Shown here: positions 20,126-30,480 of the stretch, piece by piece
Numbering within the stretch: position 1 is the stretch's first letter
How the letters are laid out: every line of letters begins with the position of its first letter
Assembly: GCF_017696085.1 (NCBI RefSeq)
Contig: NZ_JAAORH010000001.1
Span: 1-64,000, forward strand
From: Prochlorococcus marinus XMU1410
Lineage (GTDB): Bacteria; Cyanobacteriota; Cyanobacteriia; PCC-6307; Cyanobiaceae
Length of the DNA: 64,000 nucleotides
Direction: 5' to 3'
The notes under the pieces: generated by a model
What the model saw: only the letters and a program-made list of their open reading frames with translations
Databases searched by the model: none
Told to the model about the DNA's origin: nothing
Position numbers and translations under genes: made by a program

Positions 20126-20352
20126 ATTCCTTAAAGCATTTGGATCTTAAATCTGTTCCATGTCCTTTAAATGTTGTCAAAATCAAATTGGCTTTGGAGA
20201 AGTTATCCAAAAACGAACAACTTATTGTTGAACTAGATAAAGGTGAACCAGAAGAAATGGTATTAAAAAATTTAAAAGAGATGGGATGTTTGTTTAAACA
20301 AATCAAAGAAAATGAAAAATTTATAAAAATAAAAGTATTGAATGAAAACTGA
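20122..20352 (+). CDS. TusA/SirA-family sulfur carrier-like protein
   Basis: The 76-residue protein has the TusA fold signature: a CP motif (Cys14-Pro15) in [22 protein letters not shown] glycine-less acidic turn [17 protein letters not shown] and the final strand follow. TusA proteins carry persulfide sulfur for tRNA thiolation or other acceptors. Embedded between dnaJ and rsgA with overlapping ends on both sides (4 and 11 bases), it is part of a chaperone/ribosome assembly operon. Its acceptor here cannot be predicted. Confidence 0.85.
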   Translation: MNSLKHLDLKSVPCPLNVVKIKLALEKLSKNEQLIVELDKGEPEEMVLKNLKEMGCLFKQIKENEKFIKIKVLNEN

Positions 20353-21259
20353 TTGTAAATATTTAGGTTTAGTTACGAAAAAATTTAACGATTTTTTTTT
20401 AGTTGATTTAAAAAATAAAGAAAACTCTGGAAATAGCGAAAAATTTTTATGTAAGGTTAAGAAGTCCATAAATTTCAAAGATCAATTAATTTATGTTGGA
20501 GACGAAGTAGCGATTGAAAAAATTGATTTTAAAAGTAAACGCGCAGTTATAACAAGACTAAAAAAAAGAAAAAATCTTTTAGTTAGACCCTCAGTTGCAA
20601 ATATTTCTAATATATACGTTACTTTTTCTGTTGGAGAACCAGCGTTAAATTTATCTCAAGTAAATAGGTTTTTGATATCAGCAGAATCAATGGGAGTTGA
20701 AGTCTCATTAGTTTTGACAAAGTGTGATTTAATTTCTGATAAAAGAAGATCATATTTACTTGATAAATTTGAGAAATGGGGTTACCAAGCAATAACTTTA
20801 AATTTACAAAAATCTGATTGCTTTAAAAATTTATTAGTTGATTTAAAGCAAAAAGAATGCTCAATTTTTATGGGTCCATCCGGAGTTGGTAAAACTACTT
20901 TGCTAAATATGATTATTCCAGGTCTTCAAAATATTACTGCTCCAGTTTCCAATAAAATTAAGAGAGGAAAAAATACTACTCGAAATGTTGAGTTATTTTC
21001 TATATCGAATCAAAGTTACATTGTGGATACTCCTGGTTTTAATATGCAACCTCTAGAGGTTGATATTAAGTTGTTACCAAATCTTTATTCAGAAATATAT
21101 AAACAGGTAATTGAAGAAGGAATTAAGTGTAAATTTCGTAACTGCTTACATTTAAAAGATGAGGGATGTAATTTAAATAAATCCTTCGAAAGATATTCTT
21201 TTTATAAAGAAATGATTGAGTCTTCTAAGAGTCACTATTCTCAAAACCAGGAAGATTAA
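20342..21259 (+). CDS. rsgA: Small ribosomal subunit biogenesis GTPase RsgA
   Basis: RsgA is a circularly permuted GTPase that checks late 30S subunit assembly. The permuted order is visible: G4 (LTKCDL, about residue 125) comes before G1 (GPSGVGKTT, about residue 179) and G3 (DTPG). An N-terminal OB fold precedes the GTPase. The C-terminal zinc motif contains [15 protein letters not shown]. The length (305) is normal. The start overlaps the TusA-like gene by 11 bases, and the 3' end overlaps the convergent ybaB-like gene by 35 bases. Confidence 0.95.
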   Translation: MKTDCKYLGLVTKKFNDFFLVDLKNKENSGNSEKFLCKVKKSINFKDQLIYVGDEVAIEKIDFKSKRAVITRLKKRKNLLVRPSVANISNIYVTFSVGEPALNLSQVNRFLISAESMGVEVSLVLTKCDLISDKRRSYLLDKFEKWGYQAITLNLQKSDCFKNLLVDLKQKECSIFMGPSGVGKTTLLNMIIPGLQNITAPVSNKIKRGKNTTRNVELFSISNQSYIVDTPGFNMQPLEVDIKLLPNLYSEIYKQVIEEGIKCKFRNCLHLKDEGCNLNKSFERYSFYKEMIESSKSHYSQNQED

Positions 21260-21575
21260 GATTTAATCCACCAGTCAAATCATTCATCCTTTCTTTCATA
21301 GTTGTAGTTGATAATTCATGAGCTTTTTGAATAGCTTGCAGAATGTTTTGCTCTATTTGTTCTTTATTTGCATTTGAGATATTTTCTTGTACTTCTACCT
21401 TTAAGGGAAGTTGGTTGCCACTTATCCAAACTTTTATCATTCCATCATCACTTTTGCCTTCAATCTCCATATTTTCAAGTTCATCTTGTAATTTTTGAGC
21501 ATCTTGCTGAATTTGTTTAGCTTTTTTAAAAGCTTCTGTAAGTTGTCCAAAGTTAGGAAGTCCAAAACCCGCCAT
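21225..21575 (-). CDS. YbaB/EbfC family nucleoid-associated protein
   Basis: The 116-residue protein has the typical YbaB pattern. A Met/Gly-rich N-terminus ([33 protein letters not shown]) precedes the strands [18 protein letters not shown] and a C-terminal helix. Members form small dimers that bind DNA. In cyanobacteria EbfC-like proteins affect nucleoid organisation. The 35-base tail overlap with rsgA is notable, and murB follows upstream at 18 bases, so it is probably the last gene of a murC-murB-ybaB unit. Confidence 0.93.
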   Translation of the reverse strand: MAGFGLPNFGQLTEAFKKAKQIQQDAQKLQDELENMEIEGKSDDGMIKVWISGNQLPLKVEVQENISNANKEQIEQNILQAIQKAHELSTTTMKERMNDLTGGLNLNLPGFENSDS

Positions 21576-21592
21576 TTTGTAAAAACGTTTCT

Positions 21593-22486
21593 TTAGTTAG
21601 GATAGTCAAAACCAATCGTTCTTACTTCCGGTTGCAAATAAATCCCTTTGTTTTGTAGTACTTTTTGTTGAATTACTGTTATTAATTTATAAATATCTTT
21701 TGCACTTGCAGAAGAAGTGTTAATTATAAAATTTGAATGCACTGTAGAAATTTCAGCATCTCCAATTTTAAATCCCTTTAAACCCATATCATCAATTAAT
21801 TTTGCTGCATAATTATTCTCAGGATTTTTAAAAACACTACCAAAACTTGGTTGATGATATGGTTGTGTTTCTGTTTTTAATTTAAGGTTATTTTTGGTTG
21901 TTTGAATTATTTGTTCTAGATTTCCGTTAGGTTCAAAAAGTAATCTTGCACTAATAATTGTCAAATCACTTCCTTGAAAAGAGCTAAATCTATACTCAAA
22001 ATTTATATCTTTTTTTTCAATTTCAAGTTTTTCATGAGTTTTATTATTTATAACTTTTACGGAAATAAGATTTTTTGCTAGCGATAAATTACCTGTGCCA
22101 GCATTCATATAAATTGCTCCTCCTAAAGTACCTGGAATTCCGACAGCCCATTCCCCTCCTTGTAATCCATTTTTTGCGAGCGAATTAGATAATGTTGGAA
22201 GCATTACACCTGCTTCCGCTTCAACAATTCCAGAATATGGCTCTATCTTTAGCGATTTCAATTTTTTTGTACAAATAACTAAGCCTTTTATGAAAATATT
22301 ATTTATTAATAGATTTGAACCTGCGCCAATTATTTGACATCTTTGTTTGTTTAAATTAGCCCACTTTATTAGATATAAAAATTCTTTAATGCTTCTTGGC
22401 TCAGCAAAATATTCAGCTACTCCTCCAACTTTTATAGTTGTATAACTACTTAAATTACAGTTTCTAGAAAAAATTTTTTTATTCAT
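21593..22486 (-). CDS. murB: UDP-N-acetylenolpyruvoylglucosamine reductase
   Basis: MurB reduces UDP-GlcNAc-enolpyruvate to UDP-MurNAc in peptidoglycan synthesis, using FAD and NADPH. The 297-residue sequence has the FAD-binding regions [16 protein letters not shown] and IGAGSNLLI. It also has [19 protein letters not shown], the serine region [11 protein letters not shown] and the C-terminal [11 protein letters not shown]. It lies seven bases downstream of murC on the same strand. Confidence 0.96.
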   Translation of the reverse strand: MNKKIFSRNCNLSSYTTIKVGGVAEYFAEPRSIKEFLYLIKWANLNKQRCQIIGAGSNLLINNIFIKGLVICTKKLKSLKIEPYSGIVEAEAGVMLPTLSNSLAKNGLQGGEWAVGIPGTLGGAIYMNAGTGNLSLAKNLISVKVINNKTHEKLEIEKKDINFEYRFSSFQGSDLTIISARLLFEPNGNLEQIIQTTKNNLKLKTETQPYHQPSFGSVFKNPENNYAAKLIDDMGLKGFKIGDAEISTVHSNFIINTSSASAKDIYKLITVIQQKVLQNKGIYLQPEVRTIGFDYPN

Positions 22487-22493
22487 AAATTAT

Positions 22494-23909
22494 TTATCTA
22501 TTTTGAGTATTTTTTTTATTTAAAATTGACCAGAAATTATGACAATCACCAGCTCCCATATTCAAAATAAAATCCCCTTTTTGAGTTAATTCGTAAAAAT
22601 TATTTGTAACTTCATAATAATTATTTATGTAAATAACATTTTTATTTTTTTTATAAATCAGATCAGTGATAATTTTCGAAGTTATTTTATCTTCGTTTCC
22701 TTCTCCTGCTCCATAAATACTGGTCACATAAATAACATCTGCTTTTGATAATTCTTCAGCGAATTCTTTGGTAAATTGCTTTACTCGAGAGTATCTATGA
22801 GGTTGAAAGATAGCTATTAATCTACTTTTTTGATATTCCTTATCTTTTTGCTGAATCAATAATCTTCCTAATTTAATCGTCTCTTTTATTTCGTTTGGGT
22901 GATGTGCATAATCATCAAATAAACTTCTTTCATCTATTTGGCCTCTGAATTCAAATCTTTTTTTTGGGAGTTTCAGATATTTTATATTTTTCTTAATTTC
23001 TATAAAATCTACTCCTATCATTCTTGATGCTGCTATTGCTGCGGTAATATTAGATAGATTGTGTAATCCTGGAATTGGAATATTTAAACTACTAATAAAA
23101 TTTCCATTTTCATAATATTTTCCAATTGTATATTTTGAATTAATTTCAGTAGGAATTATTGCATAAGCTACGTTTTTAGCCGAAGTGTTTGACCACTTAC
23201 AATTAGAATAAATATTATTTCTTGAGGTTTCACAGTCAAAATTAACTAGTAATTTTTTCGAGTTTTTAGCGAAACTTTTAAAAGAAGATATGACTTCACT
23301 TAAATTAGAAAAGTGATCGCAATGATCAAAATCAATATTGTTGATTATTCCAATATCAGATTTATATCTATTTATTGTCCCATCAGATTCATCAACTTCA
23401 GCTACTAAGTATTTTGTATCTTCTAAATGACAATTAGAGTTGTAAATAGGAATTATTCCTCCAGTTATTGAAGAAGAATTACGTGTACATAATTCAAGTA
23501 TTGTAGATAGAAATGTACTGGTTGATGTTTTTCCATGGCTGCCGGCTACCGCCAATGTAGTATAAGTGTGCATTAGCATTGCAAGTATATCTGAACGATG
23601 TTTTATTGAAAAATTTTTTTCTCTGCAGTACGAAAATTCTTCATTTTCTGGTTTGATCGCGGAGCTTACAACAAAATTAATCAATTTGTTGGTAAATTTT
23701 GAAATAACAATTTCAATATTTTCTCGTGTTTGAGAAGTAAAGATTACTGCACCTAATTTCTCTAATTTTTTAGTTTCATCGTTTTTAACTAAATCAGATC
23801 CTGAAACTGAACAACCTTTTTTAAGTAAACCTATTGCTATTGCTGACATCCCAATACCTCCAATTCCAATAAAATGAAAATGACTTTTCAATAGTAATTT
23901 TTTATCCAA
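22494..23909 (-). CDS. murC: UDP-N-acetylmuramate--L-alanine ligase
   Basis: MurC adds the first amino acid, L-alanine, to UDP-MurNAc. The 471-residue protein shows the Rossmann motif HFIGIGGIGMSAIA, the P-loop AGSHGKTSTSTFLS, VAEVDESDG and the late motif FDDYAHHPNEIK, all typical of Mur ligases. It starts about 190 bases from the divergent gap2 gene and heads the murC-murB unit. Confidence 0.96.
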   Translation of the reverse strand: MDKKLLLKSHFHFIGIGGIGMSAIAIGLLKKGCSVSGSDLVKNDETKKLEKLGAVIFTSQTRENIEIVISKFTNKLINFVVSSAIKPENEEFSYCREKNFSIKHRSDILAMLMHTYTTLAVAGSHGKTSTSTFLSTILELCTRNSSSITGGIIPIYNSNCHLEDTKYLVAEVDESDGTINRYKSDIGIINNIDFDHCDHFSNLSEVISSFKSFAKNSKKLLVNFDCETSRNNIYSNCKWSNTSAKNVAYAIIPTEINSKYTIGKYYENGNFISSLNIPIPGLHNLSNITAAIAASRMIGVDFIEIKKNIKYLKLPKKRFEFRGQIDERSLFDDYAHHPNEIKETIKLGRLLIQQKDKEYQKSRLIAIFQPHRYSRVKQFTKEFAEELSKADVIYVTSIYGAGEGNEDKITSKIITDLIYKKNKNVIYINNYYEVTNNFYELTQKGDFILNMGAGDCHNFWSILNKKNTQNR

Positions 23910-24059
23910 TGTTTATCTTTTACTTAAATCAAAATAACTTCTAGGTAAAATTTTGCTATTTTTTCTTAAAAAAAAATGTTTTTTTTCTTGAATTAATACA
24001 AAACTAGACTTATTTGCTTAATAAATCAAAAAAACCTTACGTTATTGCACAAAATTCAG

Positions 24060-24065
24060 TATGAT
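24060..24065 (+). promoter_or_regulatory. Candidate -10 element for gap2
   Basis: TATGAT lies 36 bases upstream of the gap2 ATG. A CTTACG sequence 17 bases upstream is a poor -35 match, so only the -10 is proposed. The 192-base murC/gap2 divergent region otherwise contains no gene that I can see. Confidence 0.3.
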
Positions 24066-24101
24066 CAGCAACTTAGGTTAATCATTTAGAAATTATTAGT
24101 T

Positions 24102-25124
24102 ATGACTTTGCGTGTTGCAATTAACGGCTTTGGCAGAATTGGTCGAAACTTTATGCGTTGTTGGCTTAGTAGAGGTGCTTACACCAATATTGAAGTAGTT
24201 GGAATTAATGTTACCTCAGATCCTAAGACTAATGCTCATCTATTAAAGTATGACTCCGTCCTTGGCCAACTTGATGGTGTTGATATTCAATATACTGATG
24301 ATACTTTTGTAATTAATAATAAGACAATTAAATGTTTTTCTGATAGGAATCCAATGAATCTCCCTTGGAAAGACTGGGGTGTAGATTTGGTTATTGAATC
24401 TACTGGAGTGTTTAATACAGACGTAGGTGCAAGTAAGCACTTAGAAGTAGGAGCAAAAAAAGTCATCTTAACTGCTCCTGGTAAAGGTGATGGAGTTGGT
24501 ACTTATGTAGTAGGAGTAAATGCCGATACATATAAACATAAAGATTATGATATTTTGAGTAATGCTAGTTGTACAACAAACTGTTTAGCTCCAGTAGTTA
24601 AAGTTTTAGACCAAACTTTTGGAATTAACAAAGGTTTGATGACTACAATTCATAGTTATACAGGGGATCAAAGAATTTTAGATAATAGCCATAGAGATCT
24701 AAGGAGGGCTAGAGCTGCTGCTACAAACATCGTTCCTACTTCTACAGGAGCTGCAAAAGCAGTAGCTCTGGTATACCCAGAAATGAAAGGCAAATTAACA
24801 GGAATTGCAATGAGAGTTCCAACTCCTAACGTTTCAGCAGTAGATTTTGTTTTTGAATCTTCTAAATCCGTTACATCAGAAGAAGTCAACAATGCTCTCA
24901 AGGAAGCATCTCTAAGTTCAATGAAAGGAATTATTAAGTATGGAGATGAACCATTAGTGTCAAGCGATTACGCAGGCACCAATGAATCATCAATTGTAGA
25001 TAGTGACCTTACTATGTGTATCGGAGATAACCTTGTAAAAGTGCTTGCATGGTATGACAATGAGTGGGGTTATAGTCAGAGAGTTGTAGATTTGGCAGAG
25101 ATTGTTGCAAAAAATTGGGAATAA
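24102..25124 (+). CDS. gap2: Glyceraldehyde-3-phosphate dehydrogenase, photosynthetic (Gap2) type
   Basis: The 340-residue enzyme interconverts glyceraldehyde-3-phosphate and 1,3-bisphosphoglycerate. The catalytic cysteine is C157 in SNASCTTNC. The residue after the second strand is Asn in GINVTSD, where strictly NAD-dependent glycolytic enzymes usually have Asp. This fits the NADP-using Calvin-cycle Gap2 form of cyanobacteria. The Gap2 sequence [20 protein letters not shown] closes the protein. The gene abuts the convergent thiL gene without any gap. Confidence 0.94.
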   Translation: MTLRVAINGFGRIGRNFMRCWLSRGAYTNIEVVGINVTSDPKTNAHLLKYDSVLGQLDGVDIQYTDDTFVINNKTIKCFSDRNPMNLPWKDWGVDLVIESTGVFNTDVGASKHLEVGAKKVILTAPGKGDGVGTYVVGVNADTYKHKDYDILSNASCTTNCLAPVVKVLDQTFGINKGLMTTIHSYTGDQRILDNSHRDLRRARAAATNIVPTSTGAAKAVALVYPEMKGKLTGIAMRVPTPNVSAVDFVFESSKSVTSEEVNNALKEASLSSMKGIIKYGDEPLVSSDYAGTNESSIVDSDLTMCIGDNLVKVLAWYDNEWGYSQRVVDLAEIVAKNWE

Positions 25125-26111
25125 TTAAAAATGCTTGAAAGGTTTGTTATCAAGTAATTTGTTTTTGTTAATATCTTTAAAGTCTATTGATGGTTCACCA
25201 TCAGCAAAAAAACCAATCTCGTTAATATCTTTATCAAGTTTACATAAATTCTTTGCCCATTTTTTTGGTAAGGAGAAAACTAATTCGTAATCTTCACCTC
25301 CAAAAAAATAATATTCGTCCCATTTGTCTCCTTTAGGCCAATCCTTATCTTTGGGTATTTTTTCATAATTGATAATTGCTTTGCATTTGCTAGCATTTGC
25401 TAAATCTTTTAAAGCTTGAAATAGACCATCACTGCTATCGGTACATCCTATTTTTTTGATTTTTTTATTGGAGCGAGTTTTTAAAAGATTTTTTAGAAAA
25501 TTTGGGTAAACTTTAGGGCGACAAAAATGTTCAATGGATTTACTGATTAATCTTTTATTAAGAGAAATATCATTATCTAAATTAATTTTATTTTTAATTA
25601 AAAATCCTAGTTTGCTAAGACCATGAATTCCTGTAGTTAAGATGACATCTCCTGGTTTACATGCGTTTCTTCTTAATTCAAGTTCACCTTGAATCCCAAA
25701 GGCAGTGATTGATATGGCTTTTTGATTTCCTTTTGAGCAATCTCCACCAAGAATTATGCCGCCATATTCCTTTAATGCTTTATTTATTCCTTTGTATAGT
25801 TCTTCAACCCAAATCCACTTAGTTTTGGGAGGTAGAACTAAACTTACTGTAATACCAATAGTTTTCTTACTACCACTAGATAACAAGTCAGAGATGTTGC
25901 TTACAACTGCTTTCCACCCAAGGTCCGTAGGACAAATAGTAATGTCATTGAAATGAACATTTTCTACCAAAGAATCAGTATTAACAAGTAAATTTTCATT
26001 TTTAGTTTTGATTAAAGCGCAATCATCTGAAATTTGGTTTTTAGGCATAAATTTTCCTAGCCTATTTATTAATTCTTTTTCCCCTATATCTTCTAATATT
26101 TCTTTATGCAT
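25125..26111 (-). CDS. thiL: Thiamine-monophosphate kinase
   Basis: ThiL phosphorylates thiamine monophosphate to the active diphosphate. The 328-residue PurM/ThiL-fold protein has ISDDCALIKTKNENLLVNTDSLVENVHF near the start and GDCSKG. It also has CTDSSDGLFQALKDLA and GGEDYELVFSLP, which supply the acidic metal and phosphate ligands. Its start overlaps the 3' end of the cyclophilin gene by eight bases, so the two are co-transcribed. A thiO-like gene of the same cofactor pathway lies at 49371-50480. Confidence 0.94.
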   Translation of the reverse strand: MHKEILEDIGEKELINRLGKFMPKNQISDDCALIKTKNENLLVNTDSLVENVHFNDITICPTDLGWKAVVSNISDLLSSGSKKTIGITVSLVLPPKTKWIWVEELYKGINKALKEYGGIILGGDCSKGNQKAISITAFGIQGELELRRNACKPGDVILTTGIHGLSKLGFLIKNKINLDNDISLNKRLISKSIEHFCRPKVYPNFLKNLLKTRSNKKIKKIGCTDSSDGLFQALKDLANASKCKAIINYEKIPKDKDWPKGDKWDEYYFFGGEDYELVFSLPKKWAKNLCKLDKDINEIGFFADGEPSIDFKDINKNKLLDNKPFKHF

Positions 26112-27195
26112 TTAATTTGAGGTTTTCAATCCCTTCTAAAACGTCAATTGAAATTATTGTGTCATCTTTAGTAAGCTCCTCTAATACATCAAATCCATCT
26201 ATAACGTAACCAAACGCAGCATTCCTCCCGTCAATTAAATTGCGACCTGCTGGATTTAATTCTGCTTCATATAAAAAGAAGAAAAATTGAGATGAGCCAT
26301 CATCAACTGCGGAATTTGAATGGGACCATCCTAGAGTTCCAAGTGTTGCAAAAGGTAATGTTGGCGTTTCTGTGTAAAGACCTAAATCTTCAAAAGTTTG
26401 ATTATAAAAAGTATCTTTTTCATCAGGAATTCTAATTTCTAAGGGAACGTGACGTTCCACCTTTGTTTCAGGATCTACGTAACCAATATCTTCACCAATT
26501 GGATCACCTGTTTGCAATACAAAAAATTCTTCTGCTCTGTTGATAGGTAAATCTTTATAGAATTTTTTTGAAGATAAATCTATGAATGCTCCTGCTGTAA
26601 GCGGGGCGTTAAATCCATCCACAATTGCTTGCATATCTCCTTTGGAAGTTTTAATACTGACTTTTGCTCTGCCCAGTAATCTTGGTAAGTTATCAAATTC
26701 TTGAGGAATAGAATATGGAAATTCATTTGGTAAAAAATACTCTTCTAATCCACCTATTTTATCTAAAGCATCTCTTCGGGTCGCTATAAATGAGTATTTA
26801 TCCTTTGATTTAGAGTATTCTTGAAGACTATCAAAATTTTCTTTGAGCTCTAAAAATGTTTTGTCAGCAATTTTCTTTTTATCGTTTGGTAATTCGTGAA
26901 TAATTTTACTCTGGTATTTTTTTAGTAAAGATTGACATTTTGTAACAGTTTTCGTAAGAGCGGGCCATCTTCCTCCTCTTACAAGGTCACTAGTTTCTTC
27001 CAATTTATGTTGAAGTTCTTGTAACTCAACTTGCTTGATAGGGAGTGCGTTTCTAAGGATTGCACTAGGGTCTTTTACTGCATTTCCAGTAGGTAAATCA
27101 GCTAGTACTTGAATCGGTTTTAAGAGAAAAACCTGTAAAATTACAATTGATAGACTTAGGAAAAGTTTGTTCTGATTTGATAAGAATTTTTGCAT
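26104..27195 (-). CDS. Exported cyclophilin-type peptidyl-prolyl isomerase (TLP40/CYP38-like)
   Basis: The 363-residue protein begins with a signal peptide (hydrophobic residues about 10-32). A helical region of about 120 residues follows, and then a C-terminal cyclophilin domain from about residue 170 ([32 protein letters not shown]). This architecture matches plant and cyanobacterial lumenal cyclophilins involved in photosystem II assembly. Several isomerase active-site residues of classic cyclophilins are not obvious, so catalytic activity is uncertain. The gene is divergent from efp, with only 43 bases between the two starts. Confidence 0.88.
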   Translation of the reverse strand: MQKFLSNQNKLFLSLSIVILQVFLLKPIQVLADLPTGNAVKDPSAILRNALPIKQVELQELQHKLEETSDLVRGGRWPALTKTVTKCQSLLKKYQSKIIHELPNDKKKIADKTFLELKENFDSLQEYSKSKDKYSFIATRRDALDKIGGLEEYFLPNEFPYSIPQEFDNLPRLLGRAKVSIKTSKGDMQAIVDGFNAPLTAGAFIDLSSKKFYKDLPINRAEEFFVLQTGDPIGEDIGYVDPETKVERHVPLEIRIPDEKDTFYNQTFEDLGLYTETPTLPFATLGTLGWSHSNSAVDDGSSQFFFFLYEAELNPAGRNLIDGRNAAFGYVIDGFDVLEELTKDDTIISIDVLEGIENLKLNA

Positions 27196-27238
27196 AGCAC
27201 TCTTGCAGGTTTATGATCCTTGGGGATGTAATACAGGA

Positions 27239-27799
27239 ATGATTTCCAGTAACGATTTTCGCACAGGTACTACCATCGAATTGGATGGACAAGTTTGGCG
27301 TGTTGTAGAATTTCTACATGTCAAGCCTGGCAAAGGTTCTGCTTTCGTGCGAACAAAATTAAAATCAGTTCAAACCGGCAACGTGGTTGAAAAAACTTTT
27401 CGAGCCGGAGAATCAGTACAGCAGGCTATCCTTGAGAAGTCTAACCTGCAGCACACTTATGTGGAGTCTGGTGATTATGTTTTTATGGATATGACAAGTT
27501 TTGAAGAGACAAGACTCACCTCTGAACAAATCGGTAAAGGTGCAAAATATTTGAAAGAGGGAATGGAGGTTAATGTAATTTTTCATAATGGTAAGGTTTT
27601 AGAAGTAGAACTTCCAATATCTATTACTTTGAAAGTCACAGAAACTGATCCAGGAGTTAAAGGTGATACTGCTAGTGGGGGCACGAAACCAGCTATTCTA
27701 GAAACAGGTGCTCAAGTTATGGTTCCTTTATTTATTTCTGTGGGAGAAATGATTAAAGTTGATACTCGTAATGACAGTTATCTTGGACGTGAAAATTAA
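27239..27799 (+). CDS. efp: Translation elongation factor P
   Basis: EF-P relieves ribosome stalling at polyproline. The ATG at 27239 gives [17 protein letters not shown], the usual start, and a 186-residue protein. A start at 27203 would add 12 residues and run into the divergent promoter. The modified-loop residue is Lys32 in VKPGKGSAF. Codon use in the first part is less AT-rich than in its neighbours. The stop overlaps the accB start (TAATG), implying translational coupling. Confidence 0.96.
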   Translation: MISSNDFRTGTTIELDGQVWRVVEFLHVKPGKGSAFVRTKLKSVQTGNVVEKTFRAGESVQQAILEKSNLQHTYVESGDYVFMDMTSFEETRLTSEQIGKGAKYLKEGMEVNVIFHNGKVLEVELPISITLKVTETDPGVKGDTASGGTKPAILETGAQVMVPLFISVGEMIKVDTRNDSYLGREN

Positions 27800-28305
27800 T
27801 GGCTATGAAATTAGATCATGATGACTTAAATCGCTTAATTGAGAAAATCTCTACAAGTGATATACAAGAGTTCTCGCTAGAGGGAGAAGATTTTAAACTC
27901 GAAATAAAAAGGAATGTATTCGATCAGAACCAAGTTATTAATAATTTAGTTTCTAATACTTTGTCTGATAATCAAACAATTGCTAATCAAAAAACTATTA
28001 ATGATAATATTCCTATTGTTAATGAGCCTGAAGTGCCTCAGGTGGCGCCTCCAGGACGTTCGGATCTAACTGAAATTACTTCTCCTATGGTTGGTACATT
28101 TTATAGGGCTGCAGCGCCTGGTGAGGAACCATTCGTTGAGGTTGGGAATAACGTTAAGGTCGGTCAAACTATCTGTATTTTGGAAGCAATGAAGTTAATG
28201 AATGAAATTGAATCTGAATTTAATGCTGAAATAGTAGAGATTCTCGTTGAAAATGGAACACCAGTAGAATTTGGTCAAGTTTTAATGCGTGTTAAGCAAT
28301 CTTGA
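27799..28305 (+). CDS. accB: Biotin carboxyl carrier protein of acetyl-CoA carboxylase
   Basis: BCCP carries CO2 on biotin between the carboxylase and transferase components in fatty acid synthesis. The 168-residue protein has an N-terminal region, a Pro-containing linker and the biotinyl domain with ILEAMKLMNEIE, where Lys132 is the biotinylation site. efp-accB adjacency is widespread in bacteria. The 3' end overlaps convergent pdxA by 24 bases. Confidence 0.96.
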   Translation: MAMKLDHDDLNRLIEKISTSDIQEFSLEGEDFKLEIKRNVFDQNQVINNLVSNTLSDNQTIANQKTINDNIPIVNEPEVPQVAPPGRSDLTEITSPMVGTFYRAAAPGEEPFVEVGNNVKVGQTICILEAMKLMNEIESEFNAEIVEILVENGTPVEFGQVLMRVKQS

Positions 28306-29316
28306 ATTGTTAGTCATTTCTACTGCAGCCTTAATAGCTTCAATCATGCTCTGAGATTGAGCAATTCCTTTGCCAGCAATATCAAATCCAGTTCCATGAT
28401 CCGGAGATGTTCTTATAAAAGGTAAACCGATTGTGGTATTGACTGAGTAATTAAGAGCTATCACTTTCATTGGTATTAAACCTTGATCATGATACATAGC
28501 GAGAATTCCATTATGCTTTTCAGCATTTTTGTCATTCCAAGCTTTTACAGAAGAATTCCAGCAACTATCTGGTGATAAAGGGCCTAATAATTCAATACCT
28601 CTATTCTTTTCATTCCAAGTAATTAATGCATCATTGAGCCAATCTTTCTCTTCATGACCTAAGATACCTTCTTCCCCGGCGTGAGGGTTTAATCCTGCTA
28701 CTTTTAAACTAGGTTTATCAGTATATGCATTACAAAATTCTTTGAAAAGATCCAATTTAGAGTGAATTAATTCTGTTGTTAATTTCTTGGGAACCTCAGA
28801 AAGGGCTATGTGGGTTGTAGCTAATAAAGTATTAAATCTCCAACCTGTAATTGGCGATTTAGCTGTGAATAACATGCCAAAGTTTTTTACTCCACATGAT
28901 TTTGCTAGTACTTCAGTTTGACCAGAGAAGTAATGACCTGCTAGATACCATGATTTCTTGCAAATTGGTCCAGTTACAAGTGCTGAATTGGGATATTGTT
29001 TTACAATTTCTATTGCTTTTGTTAAATATCGGAAACTTGAATTTCCGTAACTCGATTTAAGGTCATTATCTGATGAAGAAATTTCTATATCATGTATCTT
29101 TAAATTTTTAGGATTTGCAAGGTTTTCTAATCCTAAGGATCTAAGGTGTTCATATGTATTTTGTAGATTTTTTTTTGATCCAACTAATATAAAGTCAATA
29201 TTTTCTGGTATCTCATTAGAACAAAGCGCTTTTAAGATTATTTCAGGTCCAATACCTGAGTCATCTCCCATGCTTATTACTACCTGTAATATTTTATTTG
29301 TATTTTGAAAATTCAT
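28282..29316 (-). CDS. pdxA: 4-hydroxythreonine-4-phosphate dehydrogenase
   Basis: PdxA oxidises 4-phosphohydroxy-L-threonine in the DXP-dependent route to pyridoxal phosphate. The 344-residue protein shows the start ISMGDDSGIGPEIILKAL, TGPICK, the metal histidine region HYFSGQTEVLA and LNPHAGEEGILGHEE. The C-terminal MYHDQGLIPMKV and RTSPDHGTGFDIAGKG are also present. It follows an epimerase-like gene on the same strand after 22 bases. Confidence 0.95.
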   Translation of the reverse strand: MNFQNTNKILQVVISMGDDSGIGPEIILKALCSNEIPENIDFILVGSKKNLQNTYEHLRSLGLENLANPKNLKIHDIEISSSDNDLKSSYGNSSFRYLTKAIEIVKQYPNSALVTGPICKKSWYLAGHYFSGQTEVLAKSCGVKNFGMLFTAKSPITGWRFNTLLATTHIALSEVPKKLTTELIHSKLDLFKEFCNAYTDKPSLKVAGLNPHAGEEGILGHEEKDWLNDALITWNEKNRGIELLGPLSPDSCWNSSVKAWNDKNAEKHNGILAMYHDQGLIPMKVIALNYSVNTTIGLPFIRTSPDHGTGFDIAGKGIAQSQSMIEAIKAAVEMTNNSRLLNTH

Positions 29317-29338
29317 AAAAAGTTTTTAAATTTATTTT

Positions 29339-30217
29339 TTAACTATTCAGGTAGCAATTTTTTAAGCCTAGTTTATAGTTTTTATAAATTAGTTTATATC
29401 CGAGTGTTTCGCATAAAAGTTTGTTCGAAACTCTTCTATTTTCCATCCAAAAAGATTGAGCAATAGGTGATAATTCATCTTTTGCATCCTCAAATAATAT
29501 TGGTTGTGGCATTTTTAAACCAAGTAAATCGTAACAATATTGAATAACTTCTATCTGAGAACAGGGTTCATCATCCGCAATATTTACGATTTGGTGAAAC
29601 TTTAAACTATCTTTATTTTGTAATAAATAAATAATCGCATGTGTAATATCAGCAATATGAACTCTTGAAAATACTTGAGCTTTTTTTAAAATAACTCGTA
29701 TTTTTTGATTTTTGATTGCTTCAAAAGTGGATCTTCCAGGTCCATATATGCCAGGTAATCTAAAAATTTGCGCAGGTAAAGTAGATTCAATCCATTTTTT
29801 TTCGCAATTTAATCTATTGTGGCTTCTTTTTTGACAAGGATTAGGCTGATCTGTCTCAGAAACCCAACCACCTTTGGTGTTTCCATATACTCCTGTGGTA
29901 GATAAATATCCAACCCATTCAAGGGGTAAATCTTGGAGTTTACTTTGAAGGCTTCCTAATACGGGATCGTTACCATTTTTGTCAGGAGGTATGCAACTAA
30001 GAATATGTGTGACTCCATCAAAAATTTCTTCATCAGGAACCACACTATTTTCACTGTTGAAAATAAAACTATTTGGATCTTTGCTTACAGATCTTGAGCT
30101 CGTTAAAACAGTGCAACCAAATTTTCTAATAGTTCTTGCAAAAAAACTACCGCTGAAACCACATCCAAAGACTAAAAATTTTTTTTTATTTCCGAGTAAA
30201 CTTGCAGGTTTTTTCAT
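29339..30217 (-). CDS. NAD(P)-dependent epimerase/dehydratase-like protein
   Basis: I chose the internal ATG at 30217 (MKKPASLLGNKKKFLVFGCGFSG), giving 292 residues. A longer reading starting at 30286 would overlap the divergent neighbour. A Rossmann dinucleotide motif FGCGFSGSFFA is at the N-terminus, with LSTTGVYGN and RLPGIYGPGRSTFE further on, as in extended SDR sugar-nucleotide epimerases of the YeeZ type. The active-site YxxxK is not evident (the YG-containing strand is followed by RSHNRLNCEKKW), so the substrate is unknown. Confidence 0.8.
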   Translation of the reverse strand: MKKPASLLGNKKKFLVFGCGFSGSFFARTIRKFGCTVLTSSRSVSKDPNSFIFNSENSVVPDEEIFDGVTHILSCIPPDKNGNDPVLGSLQSKLQDLPLEWVGYLSTTGVYGNTKGGWVSETDQPNPCQKRSHNRLNCEKKWIESTLPAQIFRLPGIYGPGRSTFEAIKNQKIRVILKKAQVFSRVHIADITHAIIYLLQNKDSLKFHQIVNIADDEPCSQIEVIQYCYDLLGLKMPQPILFEDAKDELSPIAQSFWMENRRVSNKLLCETLGYKLIYKNYKLGLKNCYLNS

Positions 30218-30252
30218 GTTTGGTATAAGTAGTACATATGTATTAATTAATG

Positions 30253-30480
30253 ATGAAGTTAACTCTTGAGCCCGTTTTAAAATCAAAAACTTTCTGTATT
30301 AGCAAAAGTTATCCTCGTTTTGTAGAGAAAGAAGTAAGATTAGTTAATTTCAAATTCTATCAAAAGTTATTTGTCTTTCTTATTTCATTTTCGACAATTT
30401 TAATATTCTCCGAATCGCCAAAAGAACTGGAAAATATATGTGAGAGTTATAATTCTAGAAAAATATGTAGTTCTTGGTAA
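30253..30480 (+). CDS. Small hypothetical protein with one hydrophobic segment
   Basis: The 75-residue reading frame (ATG at 30253) has a basic N-terminal half and a hydrophobic segment (FYQKLFVFLISFSTILIF, about residues 36-53). It ends LENICESYNSRKICSSW. Short exported proteins ending in a CESYN...C-W pattern seem familiar from picocyanobacteria, but I cannot name a family. The true start may be further in, so that the hydrophobic part serves as signal peptide. It is divergent from the epimerase and convergent with the HNH gene, touching it directly. Confidence 0.55.
   Translation: MKLTLEPVLKSKTFCISKSYPRFVEKEVRLVNFKFYQKLFVFLISFSTILIFSESPKELENICESYNSRKICSSW

Noticed and set aside
20272-20478. 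Phe/Leu-rich minus-strand 68-codon frame opposite rsgA and the TusA-like gene
   Set aside because: Typical antisense translation of Lys-rich AT-rich coding sequence; no support for expression.
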